DNA of 64,000 nucleotides from Tetradesmus obliquus (lineage: Eukaryota; Chlorophyta; Chlorophyceae; Sphaeropleales; Scenedesmaceae). Below, piece by piece: positions 11,897 to 23,091 of the stretch. The notes under the pieces were generated by a model. That model saw nothing but the letters and a program-made list of their open reading frames with translations, was not told the DNA's origin and searched no databases. A program made the translations under genes and the position numbers. The stretch is from assembly GCA_030272155.1 (NCBI GenBank), contig CP126196.1, forward strand, positions 3,906,001 through 3,970,000. Reading direction: 5' to 3'. Within the stretch, counting starts at the first letter, position 1. Each line of letters starts with the position of its first letter.

Positions 11897-12961
11897 TTTT
11901 GCTGGGGACTGTCTGTTCTATGTAAAGCACGTTGCGAGTCAAACGCTTGCAACACGATACTAAACTTCAGACGAGTTACTTGTGCAGAGTCAACGCAGCG
12001 ATACGGCCATACGCAAACATCACGAGTAGTAGGAATGCAAAGGGTCGGCACTGTCAGCTCCAACCCTGTGCTTAAACTCTTTTGCATGGTTCATGCTTCC
12101 TGTATTTTGCTCGGTACTCAGTAATTATGAGATTGGCTCTGAGGCGCAATGCGCCATGCATTGTGCGTTGGTAATGGTGTGTGCAAGTTGTGCAGGTAGT
12201 GACTTCGTTGGCTGACCGTGGTGACTGATTCATACACTCAGTGGCTTCAAACTAATATTTTTGGCAAGATAATCAAAGTGAGCTGATCGCTAGCCTTGCA
12301 GCACCTGCAGGTGCCCAGTGGGCTCTGCCCACTGGCCTGCATTGAGTTCTGATCAGCAATGTATTCGGCTGGACATGCTGGCAGTTCAAAGAAATAAACA
12401 CTATGTTGTGTGTTTGTTCCCATCCACGCGTCCTCGTCAGAAAACCTGGTCCTTGCTGACCTTGTCAGCCTGACAATCACCCTGATGACCAGGGCCTGGT
12501 GTCTTCCAAGCAACAGCCAGGCAGACCCTGACGACCTTTAAACATGTTGGACTTGATCACACATCTAACGCACGCTCCCAGTCACTATGCATCATTGAAG
12601 CCACTGCAGTGGTGGGCCTTACCCCGGGGTGCACTTGACCCAAGGGCAATCTGCAGACTTGTGGTTGACGTGTGGTGACATATGCAGCAAACATACACGC
12701 ACATGATGTTGCTTACGTGTGGTGAATGGCTGGGCCAATGGGCTGCTGACACTGCCGTAGTCACCCCACGAGACCCAAACCCCAGAAACAATTGACAGGA
12801 TTGGCGGGAGGCATATCCAACTCCGCGCTCCTACCTATACGATTCTGATGATTTGGACGGACAGTATGCTGCAGGATTGACCGACGTCGAGGCAGCTGCT
12901 GTTCGTGCGGAGGGACTTCAGGGGGAAGCAGTAGGGATAGACGTAGGCGTTCCTTAGCAGC
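11897..12961. promoter_or_regulatory. Divergent promoter region AGT1 / DRP3
   Basis: About 1.07 kb between two divergently oriented start codons, with no supportable ORF. It contains a perfect 14-base palindrome, GCACCTGCAGGTGC, at 12301-12314. An adjacent inverted repeat CCAGTGGG...CCCACTGG at about 12314-12334 could form a hairpin. Regulatory use is inferred from position only. Confidence 0.45.
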
Positions 12962-13910
12962 ATGACGAAGCCAAAGCAAGAAGATGTGTTGGGGGATTCG
13001 CTGATCCCCGTGATCAACAAGCTGCAGGACATCTTCAGCCAGGTGAGTGCGCCATGAACGTCCTCACTACGAGCTACTTGGCTCCCGAATCATGCAGCTG
13101 CTTAGCGCAATGGTTAAGTCGTCTCGGATGAGTCTGAGGTGCAGCCGCAGCGATGCGCTTGGCGCATGTTTTTGGGCCTGTTGATTTGGGTGTTTTCATT
13201 GGTTGGAGAGTCTTTCATTGAACCAACTGCTGCGCCTGATTGCAGTGTAAGCAGTCACATGTGCATGTGGGATTCATTATATCTGCGCCTGTATGGTTGC
13301 TGCTGGCTGTGCTGCTGTGCACCATGTGTATATCGCCGCTGCTGCTCCTATGCGGTCTGCATCTCCTGGTTGCATGCATCAAGCCACACATGCCACAGCC
13401 TTCACCACATCTGCAATGATCAATTTTCATGCACCCATAGTCAATAGCACGTTGCCAACTGCTGCAGTTGCCTGCTGCAACCCAATCCCTTGCAACACCA
13501 GCAACATTCACATCTTGCACTGCAGCGTGCGCAACCTCGCTGTCACGCCTGTGCACTGCCTAGGACCTCCAAACACCCCACTTGCACACACAAGGATTGA
13601 TCGAATGCACACGTTTTGGCTTGAATGTGTGCTGCTTGTTGCCATGCGTGCTGAACATGTGTGTGCACATGCTGCTGCAATCATGTATTGCTGCCATCAC
13701 CTGCAGGTGACGGTGGAGCTGAAGCTGGGCCTGTGCGTGTGTTGCTGGTTGCCGTCCATGCTGCACATCTGCTGCTTGCTGCAAATCATGTAACCGCATA
13801 TTCTGCTGCAATCACCTGCAGGTGACTGTGGAACTGAAGCTGGGCCTGCCGCAGGTGGCAGTGGTGGGCAGCCAGAGCAGTGGCAAGAGCAGCGTGCTGG
13901 AGGCACTGGT

Positions 13911-13952
<42 letters not shown>

Positions 13953-16245
13953 GTGCGCGTCTATCACGGCAGTGCAAACGTTATGCCGAGCAAGGCCAGG
14001 GAGGTATTGCAGAAGAGGAAATGGTTCAGCAGTACAGCAGGCTGGAGGCTCTGCTGCAGCAGCAGCAGCAGCAGCAAGCTGCAGCAACAGCCTTGTTGGC
14101 AGCACCATGCTATCTATGGTTCCCAAAGCCAGCACTGGCACTGCATGCCAGGGTGGCTGCAAGCAGCTGCACATTTCCCCAGCAGCAACCATCAAGCGCC
14201 CTGGACACCTGTTTCGGTGTTTGGCCGTGCTTCACCACACCACAACATGCAGCGCTGTCACTTACTTCAGGGTGTTGACTCGAGCGTCATGTGTTGATGT
14301 GTGCATGCAGGTGGGCCGTGACTTCCTCCCCCGCGGGCCGGACATCTGCACACGGCGCCCGCTGGTGCTGCAGCTGATCAAGACACCCGCAGCAGCAGCA
14401 ACGGCAGCAGCGCCCAGCCAGCCTGCTGAGTGGGGCGAGTTCCTGCACGCTCCCGGCAAGGTGAGCAGCATATAATCAGTTGTAGGTGAAGGATTTGAGA
14501 TGCTGCTTCAGCATGGGGCCATGGCAACCATCTGTTGGTCTGCGCAGTGCCTCTGACACATTGCCCCTGTCTTACACACCAAGATGCACCTCTATGCACC
14601 AGCAACCGCTGGTTTTCTCTGCAGGCGGTTAGCGCAAACAGCCACGCAAGCAACGTTTCATTCTTCTTTGGTGTGCCGCTGCAGGTGTTTTATGACTTTG
14701 ACCGCATCCGAGCGGAGATCCAGAGCGAGACGGAGCGCGTTTCTGGCGGCAACAAGAACATCAGCGACAAGCCCATCAGGCTGAAGATCTTCAGCCCACA
14801 CGTGCTGTGAGTTGCCCGTTGACATTCGTGCTGCGGTGGCGCTGTGCCCAATGACACAACATATGTGTGATATGACAAGCCACATCTATGATGATCATGA
14901 TTTGGGCTCTGGTGCAGCTCAATTTGCTAGTGCGAGTGCAGCTGACGGAGTTGCCATGAGCTTGAGAGTGCCGTGGCCAGCAGCGCGTGTTCTGTCCTGT
15001 GCTGGCCCCGCCGTGGCACATGTGCTGTGACCCGTGCAGGGTGATGTTGGCCGCTGCTGTAGGCTTGAGCCGAGACTTATCTGTGGTGCTTGTTGCTGTG
15101 GCTTTCCTGCCCCATCCTGCTTCACCATGACGCCAATTGACCTGCCAGGCATCACACAGGTGCCACTGCTGTTAGCTTCATACTGACAGTAACCTGTGAT
15201 GTTCGTTGCGCTGTTTGCCTTGTCACCTTGCAGCACCATGACGCTGATTGACCTGCCAGGCATCACCAAGGTGCCTGTGGGCGACCAGCCCAGCAACATC
15301 GAGCAGCGCATACGGGAGATGGTGCTGCAGGTGCGGTAGCAGAGCAGGGGATTGCGCTTGGCCGGCAGTCGCAGCAAGGGTTGTTGACCAGCAGCTGCAG
15401 CTTGCGAAAACGGTCGACCAGCAAGATTGAGCAGCGCATACACAAGATGGTGCTGCAGGTGCGGCAGCAGTTTGACCAGACGTAGACCAGCAGCTGCAGC
15501 AACCAGCAGGGGATGACATTGGCCAGCAGCTGCAGCAGCAGGGGTGGATGTTTGGCCAGCAGCTGCAGCAGCAGGGGTGAATGTTTGGCCAGCAGCTGCA
15601 GCAGCAGGGGATGACGTTTGACCAGCAACTGCAGCAGCAGGGGTTACCATTTGACCAGCAGCTGTAGCAGCAGCAGAATGGTGTGTGACCAGCAGCTGTA
15701 GCCACAACAGTGACAAGTACATTGTATCAGGTAGGCCTGAAACAGCATATGTTCCCTGCTGCTTTTTCTGGTACTGCTGCTGCTGGCTGATCTTGCTGCT
15801 GCTGCTGCTGCTGCTGCCGCGGCCGCAGTACATCCGCGAGCCCAGCTGCATCATCCTGGCCGTGTCTGCGTCCAACACGGACCTGGCCAACAGCGACGCG
15901 CTGCAGATGGCGCAGCTGGTGGACGCGGAGGGCGCCCGCACCATCGGTGAGATGCGCTGATGCGGCACATTTAACGTGCAGCATTTGCAGTTCCATCAAG
16001 GCAACAGCTCGGCACAGCCCCGACGGTGCTACATGCTCTGGGTTAGACAAAGGGTCTCTGGATGTGATATGCTGCGGGACAGCGCATGTCTGGCCATGCT
16101 GCTCGTGCGTGCCTCACGCTCACAAATGCTGCTTCTGATTGAAAACAAGTGTGCTGACCAAGCTGGACATCATGGACAGGGGCGCCAATGCACTGCCGGC
16201 GCTGCGCAACCTGGTGGCGCTGTTGCTGTGCCTTGCCTGAAAGAG

Positions 16246-16326
<81 letters not shown>

Positions 16327-19300
16327 ACCTTCAACAGGTGTGCTGACCAAGCTGGACATCATGGACAGGGGCACCAACGCACTGCCAGCGCTGCGCAACC
16401 TGGTGGTGCCGCTGCGGCTGGGCTATGTTGCTGTGGTCAACCGCTCGCAGGCAGACATCAACACCAACAAGAGCATGCGGGACGCGCGCAGGTAGGGCTC
16501 TGTTCGAACCCTCGGCTGTGCAGATGTGCCTTTTGGTCGCGGCTGGTGTGGTACCTGCTTTGGGCCATGGGCCACCTCTGGTGACAAGACGAGGGCCTGT
16601 TCCTCTGCACAAGATGTTGACACGACAAGACTACTCCTCTAATTGTACAAAACAACATATGCATGTTTGTTGGCTTTGCTGCTGTTGTGTGCCTGCAGCT
16701 CGGAGCAGATCTGGTTTGAGTCTCACTCTGAGTACAGCGAGGTGGCCAAGCAGTGCGGCGTGGGCAACCTGGCCAAGCGCATCAACGTCATCCTGGGTGA
16801 GCCCTGTGTTATTAACATAACATGTTACATAACATGTGCTACAGAAACATAACAAATGCAGCAGAGGCATCTGCATGCCGCCTTTGGCATATGTTAACAG
16901 TAGTAACTGGTATAGCACTTGATTGGAGGACCTACTTGCTGTGCTGCCAAGCAGAAATAATTATTCGGTGAAGCACAACAGCCGCTTTTGGTTCCACATC
17001 TTTGCCCGCTGCAGCTCACTGCTCCTTCTACTGCCGTCGCTGTTCTTGCAGGCAACCACATCAGGCTGATGCTGCCCACGCTGCGCCGCCAGATCAATGA
17101 AGCCTTAGAGGCCAAGACAGCAGAACTCAAAAGCTACGGCCCGGCACTTGACCTGGACTCGGAGAGCGCTAGGTGCGGCTGCAGTTCAAGCATCTGCATT
17201 TTGAGCATGGTTTGGGTTTGTGACGTTACATTGTATGTATGGTGTGCCAGAAGGCCCAGACAGCAGATTTGCAAGAGCTACGGGCCGGCACTTGACCTGG
17301 AGTTCTGAGAGCGCGCGGTGGGGTGGTGGTTTTAGGCATTCATGGTGTGTGATGCTAAGGCTGTGCTTCTTTAGTATCATATGTTATATGGGCTCTTGCC
17401 ATCTTGAATACCATGTGGCGCCATCATGATTACCATGATGTGCGGCAATCAGCTCCCTTGACGATGTTTCTTGCTGTGCTGTCACGCGTGTGTGTGTTAT
17501 GCAGGGGTGCTGCGCTGCTGCAGCTGCTGTGCGGCTACGCGGAGCGCTTTGGTGCGCTGCTGCAGGGCCACAGCGAGGACATGCCGCTCAGTGAGCTCAT
17601 GGGAGGCGCACGCATCCGGCACATTTTCCAGGTTGGTTGTTTTGATGGGACGTCAATATGTTTATTTTGGTATCCTCAGTCAGGCGCGCTGTTGCTGCTG
17701 ATTGCTGAGTGCTGCTTCATTACTTCTTGCATGATCTTGGCAGCATTAGCACGCAGCGCTGCGCAGCTGATCACTCCAGCCACTCGGCTTGTCGGCTGCT
17801 GCTATTGTTTGCAACCTGTTTTGTGGTTGCCTGCACCTGTTCTGTTTCTGTATCTGTCTCTGTTGCTGCTGATGCTCCTGCTGCTGCTTGTCAACACACT
17901 GACTCCAATCCACATCTTCTCTTGCTGCTTTTGTTGCCACAGGAGGTGTTTGCGCGGCAGCTGCGCCAGCTGGACCCCTTCAGGGAGCTTGGGGACGAGG
18001 ATGTGCGCACAGCCATCAAGAACAGCAGCGGAGTTGCGGGTGCGGCATTTTTTTGCTGGATGTTAACTTCAACTTTTCAATGATACTGTGTTTCATGTTG
18101 TAGTCAAGCTGGTCGTTGATCAAACAAGTAGTCTTGATATTCACACATCCCGAAGTCAAACGCTCAAAACAAGAACAGTACAGGGCTGTGCGCCAGCTCG
18201 ACCCCTTCAGGGAGCTCGGGGACGAGGATGTGCGCACAGCCATCAAGAACAGCAGCGGGGTGGCGGGTGAGATCTGCCGCTGGTATTGCTGGGCTGCATC
18301 TGGTGCTTTTTTGTCAGCGTCTAGAGCGCAGTCTGCACAGTCTGCATGTGTCATCGCTCCATGAATGCATCTGATGGGGTCTGCTTGGCTCAGTGCTCCT
18401 GTTGCAATCTCTCCTCTTCTTGTTTTCCTTATCCTCGCTGCTGCTGCTGCTGCTGTGCTGCTGTCTTGCTGTGCAGGCACGCTGCTCATCCCTCAGGAGC
18501 CGTTTGAGCTGCTGGTGCGCCGCAGCATAGGCCGCCTCATGAGCCCAGCCCTCTCCTGCAAGGTGAGCTGCTGCAATCAAGTCTTGCATTGTGGGTGGGC
18601 CTGTCGCCCTACTTTGGTAACTGGTTGGCATTGTCACCTGTACTACTCAGTGCTGTGTTGCTAGGTGCTTTTATGCAGCTGCACACTTGCAGCAAGCAAG
18701 CTTCATACACGCGTCTATCTCAGGCATGTGCTTGACAGCTACGCTTCACACCATTCGTTCATGCCCTTGCAGGACTTGGTGCATGAGGAGCTGCTCAAAA
18801 TAGCTGAGGCAGCTGCCCCCAAGGACCTGGGCCGCTTCCCGGCACTGCAGCGGCGCCTGGCAGCAGCAGTGCTGGAGTACATCCAGGTGCGGGGTGTGAC
18901 AGAGGATGTGGCTGAGTTTAGGGTTTGGATGGTGGTGTGTGCTCGCGAGTGAGATGTAGCAGCAGTGCTGCAGTACATCCAGGCACAAGATCCTTATGGT
19001 CATGTGTGCGCAGCAGCCCAAGGCGCAAGGCATGGCATGAACGTAGCTGCGGCTCCATGTATGCTTTGGCGTGAGGCCTGTTGCTGCAGCCTCAGGCAGT
19101 GAACCTGTGATTACCTGCCAGCAGAACTAACAAGCAAAACGCTCGCACAGGCTGCTGACTTTGCCGCTGCACCCGCTGCACCTTGCCCTTGTGTCATTTC
19201 TGTGCTTTACTGCGGCAACGTGTTAACATAACAGTCCGGCGCCGAGCCTGCTGAGAAGATGATCCGGGAGCTGGTGGCGTGTGAGCATGAGTACATCAAC

Positions 19301-20802
19301 ACTGACCACCCTGACTTCATCGGAGGCACTCGTGCCGTGAAGGTGAGGCTGTGATGCTTAGTTTGTGCATGTTGTGTTTGGTGCAACTACAATGAGCTGT
19401 GTTGGACTCCTGCACGAGTACATCAATACAGACCACCCAGACTTTATTGGAGGCACGCGTGCAGTCAAGGTGAGGCCTGGCTGACAGTTGATGCTGGTGG
19501 TCTACTGGGCGCCATCTCAAATTGAGGGCTGCTCTGCTTGCATAGCAGCTGCTAGGAATAGCACATCAACACAGATCGCCTGGACTTCATTGGTGGGCAC
19601 GTGTGCGGTCAAGGTGAAGGGCTGGCTCCTGTAGTGCGTCAGCAGAAAGCCTTGAGTGAATCTGAAAACCCCCAGTTGTGCTGTGGAATATATGTTGCTG
19701 CTGTAGCAGATGCTGATGCTTGTGGCTCATTTTATGTTCGTGTGCGCGCCAGTTGTGATGGTCAGCATATGCTGAGCCTCTGATTTGTGTCCCTGCATGG
19801 TGCGCTGCGGCTGCACTTGTTTTTCCATGGAAAACATGACAAATGTTGACAGGCGCCACAGCAGATGAACCACAATGTACAATTACATAAGAAAACCGTG
19901 TGCTGTGCAAACGTTGGCGTTGGTTGTGTTTGCTGATGCATGTCCCTGCAGGCTGTGATGGAGGCGCGAGAGGCACGCAAGTCTGCAGCAGCAGAGGGAG
20001 CACAGGACGGCAACAAGCAGGTGTGCTGGCAAAGGTCCTGGTTCACTGGCTCTGCCGCACATAGGATAAACATTTTGACCGTCAGCGTGATGTTTTTGCT
20101 GTTGCAAACACTGCTCTCTCACGGTTGGTGTCAAGCAGCGCATCTATCTTGCCACGCCGCTTCATCTCTTGCGCTGCTGCTACTACACCTCTTCTTCTCT
20201 TTGCACACACGCAGGATCTGCACAAAGCCAAATCAGCCGGCAACATGCTGCTTGTGGCTGGTGCTGGCGGCAGCGGTAGCGCTGGCAGCGGCGGCGGTGG
20301 TGGCGGTGGCGGCGGTGCAGGGCTGTCAGGCCTAGCAGCACCGGCTGGGCTGAAGGGACTTAGGGAAACCAGCAGTGCCAGCATGGTCAGCGACGACGTC
20401 TTAGCAGGGTGAGTGATGCTTGGGTTCAAGTTGCTGTGATATGTGGTGGTCATAACTCAAGTTTGTTACACGCGATGTGAAGTCAGCAGCTTGCCAAAGG
20501 CTTGAAGATCAGCGGGCAGTAGTTGTGGCTATGGAAGTGACAGTGGGGCGGGGCTGTCAGGGCTGGCCTCTCCTGCTGGGCTGAAGGGTCGGCGGGAAAC
20601 CGTGCCAGCATGGTCAGTGACGACGTCCTGGCAGGGTAAGTTATGGCGTGATGGTATGTAACATGTGGTCGTGAGCACTTGGTTGTGTTGCAGTTTGAGT
20701 GAGTGGCTCAAACGTTACGGAGGTGATCATGCAGTGTTTGACGTGAAGCAGCTGAGCTGTTGCAGAGAGTAATCATGAGTTGGGTTTGCTTCTGAAGGCG
20801 CT

Positions 20803-20843
<41 letters not shown>

Positions 20844-23091
20844 GCAGGCGCGGCCGAGTAGCTCCACTGCAGCGCAACAACCCCCTCAGCATAGACGCCT
20901 CCGAAGCAGCAGACCTCATGCTTGGCAGCAGCTACTCCCTCAGCCACCCCAGTGGCAGCAGGCAGGACGGCAGCAGCAGCCACAGCGGCAGCAGCTGGTT
21001 TGGCTGGCTCACAAAAGGGGACAGCAGCAGGGAGCGCAGTGGGCGGGACGGCAGCTTGGCTGACATGGCGAGGAGTGTGGAGAGCAAGCCTCGCAATGAG
21101 CACGAGGAAGTGCAGGTGAGGGTTTTTGCTTGCCTGTACTGTGCTGCTGTACCTGCAAATGCAGGTTGAGGCCATCCGGCTGCTATTGTCCACTACTTTG
21201 ACATTGTACCTTCGCTGCTGCTCCTCCTCCTGCTGCTGCTGCTGCTGCCGTGCAGGTGGAAGTCATCCGGCTGCAACGGTCCATGTACATTGAAACGTTG
21301 CTCATGCAACTGCGGTGCTGCAGTCACCTGAATCTACACCGACACAACGCCTTCTCTTCTTATGTGCAGGTGGAGGTCATTCGACTGCTCGTCAGCAACT
21401 ACTTCGACATTGTGCGCGGCAACCTGGCCGACCTTGTGCCCAAGGCGCTGATGCGCTTCTTGGTGCACCACAGCCAGCGGGGGCTGCAGCAGCACCTCAT
21501 CGCCACACTCTACAGGTGTGTTAGCAAGCAGAAATTGGCGTTGTTGTCTTTGAGCCCAAAGCATATCATTACCACGCTGTTAGCTGCGCTGGTGATAGGG
21601 GCTTTGTGTTTTTAGCTATTTTGAGCTTGGCGCACTCTCCGTGCTGATGCGCTTCCTGGTGCACCACAGCTAGTTAGGGCAACAGCACCTCATCGCCAAA
21701 CTCCACGACAAAAAAGCAAATTATAAAGAGCAAAAAGGGTAAAAAAGTCTTTAGAAATTTTTGATCCTTTCATTAGACTAATCTATTCCACTTCCATAGT
21801 AGAACGCAAACGGAAATACAACACACAAAGTGCCTACCCCAAAGCTGTTTCTGCTGCAGCTGCAGTCAATACCCACGCGTGGCAATTATGTATGCACTTT
21901 TACAGAAATTTATTATAATTGACAAGGTTTATTCAAAATGTTGAAATATCAAAGTCTATTTCAGCCCACAGGTGCGCTTGTGTCAATGAGAACGCATGTT
22001 AATGCACCTTTGCTCACTTTTGCAGGACTCATTGTCACACCGTCAGGTATATGGGGACGGCAGTGGCTCCCTAGCTGGTGAGCTGCTGCAGGAACGAGAA
22101 GATGTGGGAACTGAACTACAGGAGACACTGCAATCCAAACTCTGCATGCCCTGCTGGCTGTTTTCCATGGTCTGTGCAGGGACTCACTGGCCGGCGAGCT
22201 GCTGCAGGAGAGGGAGGATGTGGCGCGGTCACGAGGGCGTGCACAGGCGGCTGTGGAAGCGCTGCAGGCGGCCAATGCCACGCTGGAAGATGTGCCCAGC
22301 GAACTGGCTGCCACCATGGCCAGCGTGCAGGTGCGCGTAGTTTTAGCAAAGTTTTGCAAGGTTTTCTGTAATAAAACAGGCAGAAGATTTTGCCTAGCGC
22401 ATGGGCGGGCACGAGTTGTTATGAGGTTGGATGCTGCACTCACTGTTCCAAAGTGTGCGACATTTGTGTGTGGTCAGGCAGGCCCCACAGCACCTGTTAG
22501 AATGCACCTGCCGTGCCTATCATGATTGGGTTTGCCTGCATGCCGTCTGCCTTTCTCTCCGCAGGAGGGACGGCCAGGTGGAGACGTACCAGCCGGCGGC
22601 TTCGGGCCCGGCTTTGGACGCAGCAGCAGCGAGGACGTGCTGCTAGAACTCTTGTTCTGTCTTTGAGCAATGTGCAAAGCCGTCGCTGTTTTCTCACGGG
22701 CAGGCTTGTCTGTTTGCTGGCTGCCTTTGCTTTGTTGCAGGAGGGCAGGCCAGGCGGTGATGTGCCAGCCGGCGGCTTCGGGCCCGGCTTTGGCAGCAGC
22801 AGCAGCGAGGACGCCCCTCCAGCACGGCGCGGCTTCAACGTTGCTGACCGCCACCCCAGCATGCACATTGCAGCACAGATTGCATCAGCCACGCAGCTGA
22901 CAATGGTGCCTGCAGCTGCTGGTGTGGGGCCAGCGAGTGCAGGGAATGCGGCTGCGAGTGGGCTGCCGAGTATTTTGGAGGTTGATGTGGCTGGGGCGAC
23001 TGCGGCAGCACCGGGAGATGAGGGCTTGATGAGTGCTTTTGCGAATGGCAGCGCACAGTCTGTCACATCCATCAAGGTGGAGGGCGAGTGA
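12962..23091 (+). CDS. DRP3: DRP3-type dynamin-related GTPase
   Basis: Membrane-fission GTPase of the plant DRP3 (mitochondrial/peroxisomal division) type. Twenty exons: 12962-13042, 13822-13908, 14311-14460, 14685-14806, 15234-15330, 15829-15946, 16338-16491, 16699-16796, 17052-17172, 17505-17631, 17943-18039, 18477-18562, 18773-18886, 19235-19342, 19952-20020, 20215-20408, 20848-21115, 21370-21515, 22180-22330, 22741-23091. Total 2739 nt, 912 aa, all phases consistent. GTPase motifs: G1 [10 protein letters not shown]2 within [11 protein letters not shown]3 DLPG ([18 protein letters not shown]), G4 TKLD. The middle domain has [12 protein letters not shown] and [18 protein letters not shown]; the GED has [21 protein letters not shown] Gly/Ser-rich variable loop (exons 16-17) replaces a PH domain, as expected for DRP3. 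The low-complexity C-terminal tail (exon 20) is unusual and makes the protein longer than the roughly 800 aa of plant DRP3. At least 12 introns contain partial exon copies. Confidence 0.95.
13704..13735 (+). repeat. Exon echo: copy of DRP3 exon 2 start
   Basis: CACCTGCAG|GTGACGGTGGA and the following CTGAAGCTGGGCCTG repeat the acceptor and first 28 bases of exon 2 (real copy at 13814-13849) with very few differences, about 110 bases upstream in intron 1. The similarity then ends abruptly. Confidence 0.9.
13912..13951 (+). repeat. (AGC)n tract just after DRP3 exon 2 donor
   Basis: About 13 AGC units, starting four bases into intron 2 directly after the donor GTG. Confidence 0.95.
15120..15166 (+). 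repeat. Exon echo: copy of DRP3 exon 5 start
   Basis: CACCATGACGCCAATTGACC and the bases through ATCACACAGGTGCC repeat the start of exon 5 (15234 onward, [14 protein letters not shown]) with a handful of substitutions. It lies 112 bases upstream in intron 4. Confidence 0.9.
15424..15475 (+). repeat. Exon echo: copy of DRP3 exon 5 end
   Basis: GAGCAGCGCATACACAAGAT and the following GGTGCTGCAG|GTGCGG repeat the last 30 bases and donor of exon 5 (15301-15336). It lies about 125 bases downstream in intron 5. Confidence 0.88.
15476..15705 (+). repeat. Minisatellite in DRP3 intron 5
   Basis: About six imperfect copies of a roughly 38-base unit built on GACCAGCAGCTGCAGCAGCA followed by a GGGG-containing spacer. 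They differ mainly in the spacer and directly follow the exon-5 echo. Confidence 0.85.
16147..16228 (+). repeat. Exon echo: copy of DRP3 exon 7 start
   Basis: About 75 bases (TGTGCTGACCAAGCTGGACA through CTGCGCAACCTGGTGG) nearly identical to 16339-16412, the exon encoding [22 protein letters not shown]. It lies 190 bases upstream in intron 6. It still encodes the G4 TKLD motif in frame but has no continuation. Confidence 0.92.
16248..16325 (+). repeat. (CTG)26 tract before DRP3 exon 7 acceptor
   Basis: Pure CTG repeat of about 26 units ending 12 bases before the exon start at 16338, occupying the place of a polypyrimidine tract. It separates the exon-7 echo from the real exon. Confidence 0.97.
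17252..17323 (+). repeat. Exon echo: copy of DRP3 exon 9 end
   Basis: The sequence AAGGCCCAGACAGCAGATTT through CTTGACCTGGAGTTCTGAGAGCGCG matches the 3' half of exon 9 (17108-17172, [19 protein letters not shown]). It lies in intron 9, with substitutions and a one-base length change that breaks the frame. Confidence 0.88.
18185..18269 (+). repeat. Exon echo: copy of DRP3 exon 11 with donor
   Basis: GTGCGCCAGCTCGACCCCTT through GGGGTGGCGG|GTGAG repeats about 80 bases of exon 11 ([26 protein letters not shown]) including its donor, about 230 bases downstream. It is nearly intact, but the upstream AG does not put it in the frame required by exon 10. I therefore read it as an echo rather than an alternative exon. 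Confidence 0.88.
18955..18990 (+). repeat. Exon echo: copy of DRP3 exon 13 end
   Basis: GCAGCAGTGCTGCAGTACAT and following CCAGG repeat the last bases of exon 13 (AAVLEYIQ) in intron 13. The copy is short. Confidence 0.75.
19411..19617 (+). repeat. Exon echoes: two copies of DRP3 exon 14 end
   Basis: Copy A (19411-19476) repeats [18 protein letters not shown] plus GTGAGG with synonymous-looking changes. Copy B (about 19560-19617) is more decayed (CACATCAACACAGATCGCCT through GTCAAG|GTGAAG). The real exon is 19235-19342. Spacing is about 130-145 bases. Confidence 0.9.
20545..20642 (+). repeat. Exon echo: copy of DRP3 exon 16 end
   Basis: GGGGCTGTCAGGGCTGGCCT through GACGACGTCCTGGCAGG|GTAAG repeats the 3' 90 bases of exon 16 ([23 protein letters not shown]...) with its donor, about 230 bases downstream. 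It has a few substitutions and a short deletion. Confidence 0.9.
20805..20842 (+). repeat. (CTG)n before DRP3 exon 17 acceptor
   Basis: About twelve CTG units followed immediately by CTTGCAG|G at the exon start, 20848. Confidence 0.95.
21163..21292 (+). repeat. Exon echoes: copies of DRP3 exon 18 start
   Basis: Two partial copies of the exon-18 start (GTGGAGGTCATTCGACTGCT): 21163-21211 (GTTGAGGCCATCCGGCTGCT, continuing to TACTTTGACATTGTAC) and 21253-21290 (CAG|GTGGAAGTCATCCGGCTG). Both are in intron 17 and flank another CTG run. Confidence 0.88.
21636..21702 (+). repeat. Exon echo: copy of DRP3 exon 18 end
   Basis: CTGATGCGCTTCCTGGTGCA through CAACAGCACCTCATCGCC resembles exon-18 bases 21448-21504 ([19 protein letters not shown]). 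It contains an in-frame TAG and substitutions and lies in intron 18. Confidence 0.85.
21700..21965. other. AT-rich island in DRP3 intron 18
   Basis: About 265 bases of markedly AT-rich sequence (A-runs and TTTATTATAATTGACAAGG-type stretches), quite unlike the GC-rich, CTG-rich surroundings. There is no ORF. The composition would suit organellar DNA inserted in the nucleus or a relic element, but I could not match it to any gene. Confidence 0.7.
22023..22115 (+). repeat. Exon echo: copy of DRP3 exon 19 start
   Basis: CAG|GACTCATTGTCACACC...GAGCTGCTGCAGGAACGAGAAGATGTGGGA resembles the start of exon 19 (22180 onward, [15 protein letters not shown]). An inserted stretch interrupts the match. It is in intron 18, about 155 bases upstream of the real exon. 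Confidence 0.82.
22560..22645 (+). repeat. Exon echo: copy of DRP3 exon 20 start
   Basis: CCGCAG|GAGGGACGGCCAGGTG... repeats the first 75 bases of exon 20 ([18 protein letters not shown]) with its acceptor. It has several substitutions, a small insertion and an early loss of frame, and lies about 180 bases upstream in intron 19. Confidence 0.9.

Noticed and set aside
13090-13150. tRNA-like text (TAGCGCAATGGTTAAGTCGTC)
   Set aside because: It resembles a D-arm, but there is no GGTTCGA-type T-loop or acceptor-stem pairing in range.
16120-16398. Long poly-Ala, poly-Cys and poly-Leu ORFs over the CTG tract
   Set aside because: All six frames of a CTG repeat are open. The tract lies in an intron of the DRP3 model.
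18185-18269. Mutually exclusive alternative exon for DRP3 exon 11
   Set aside because: The sequence is well kept, but the only nearby acceptor gives the wrong phase from exon 10, so I treat it as an echo; RNA data could reverse this.
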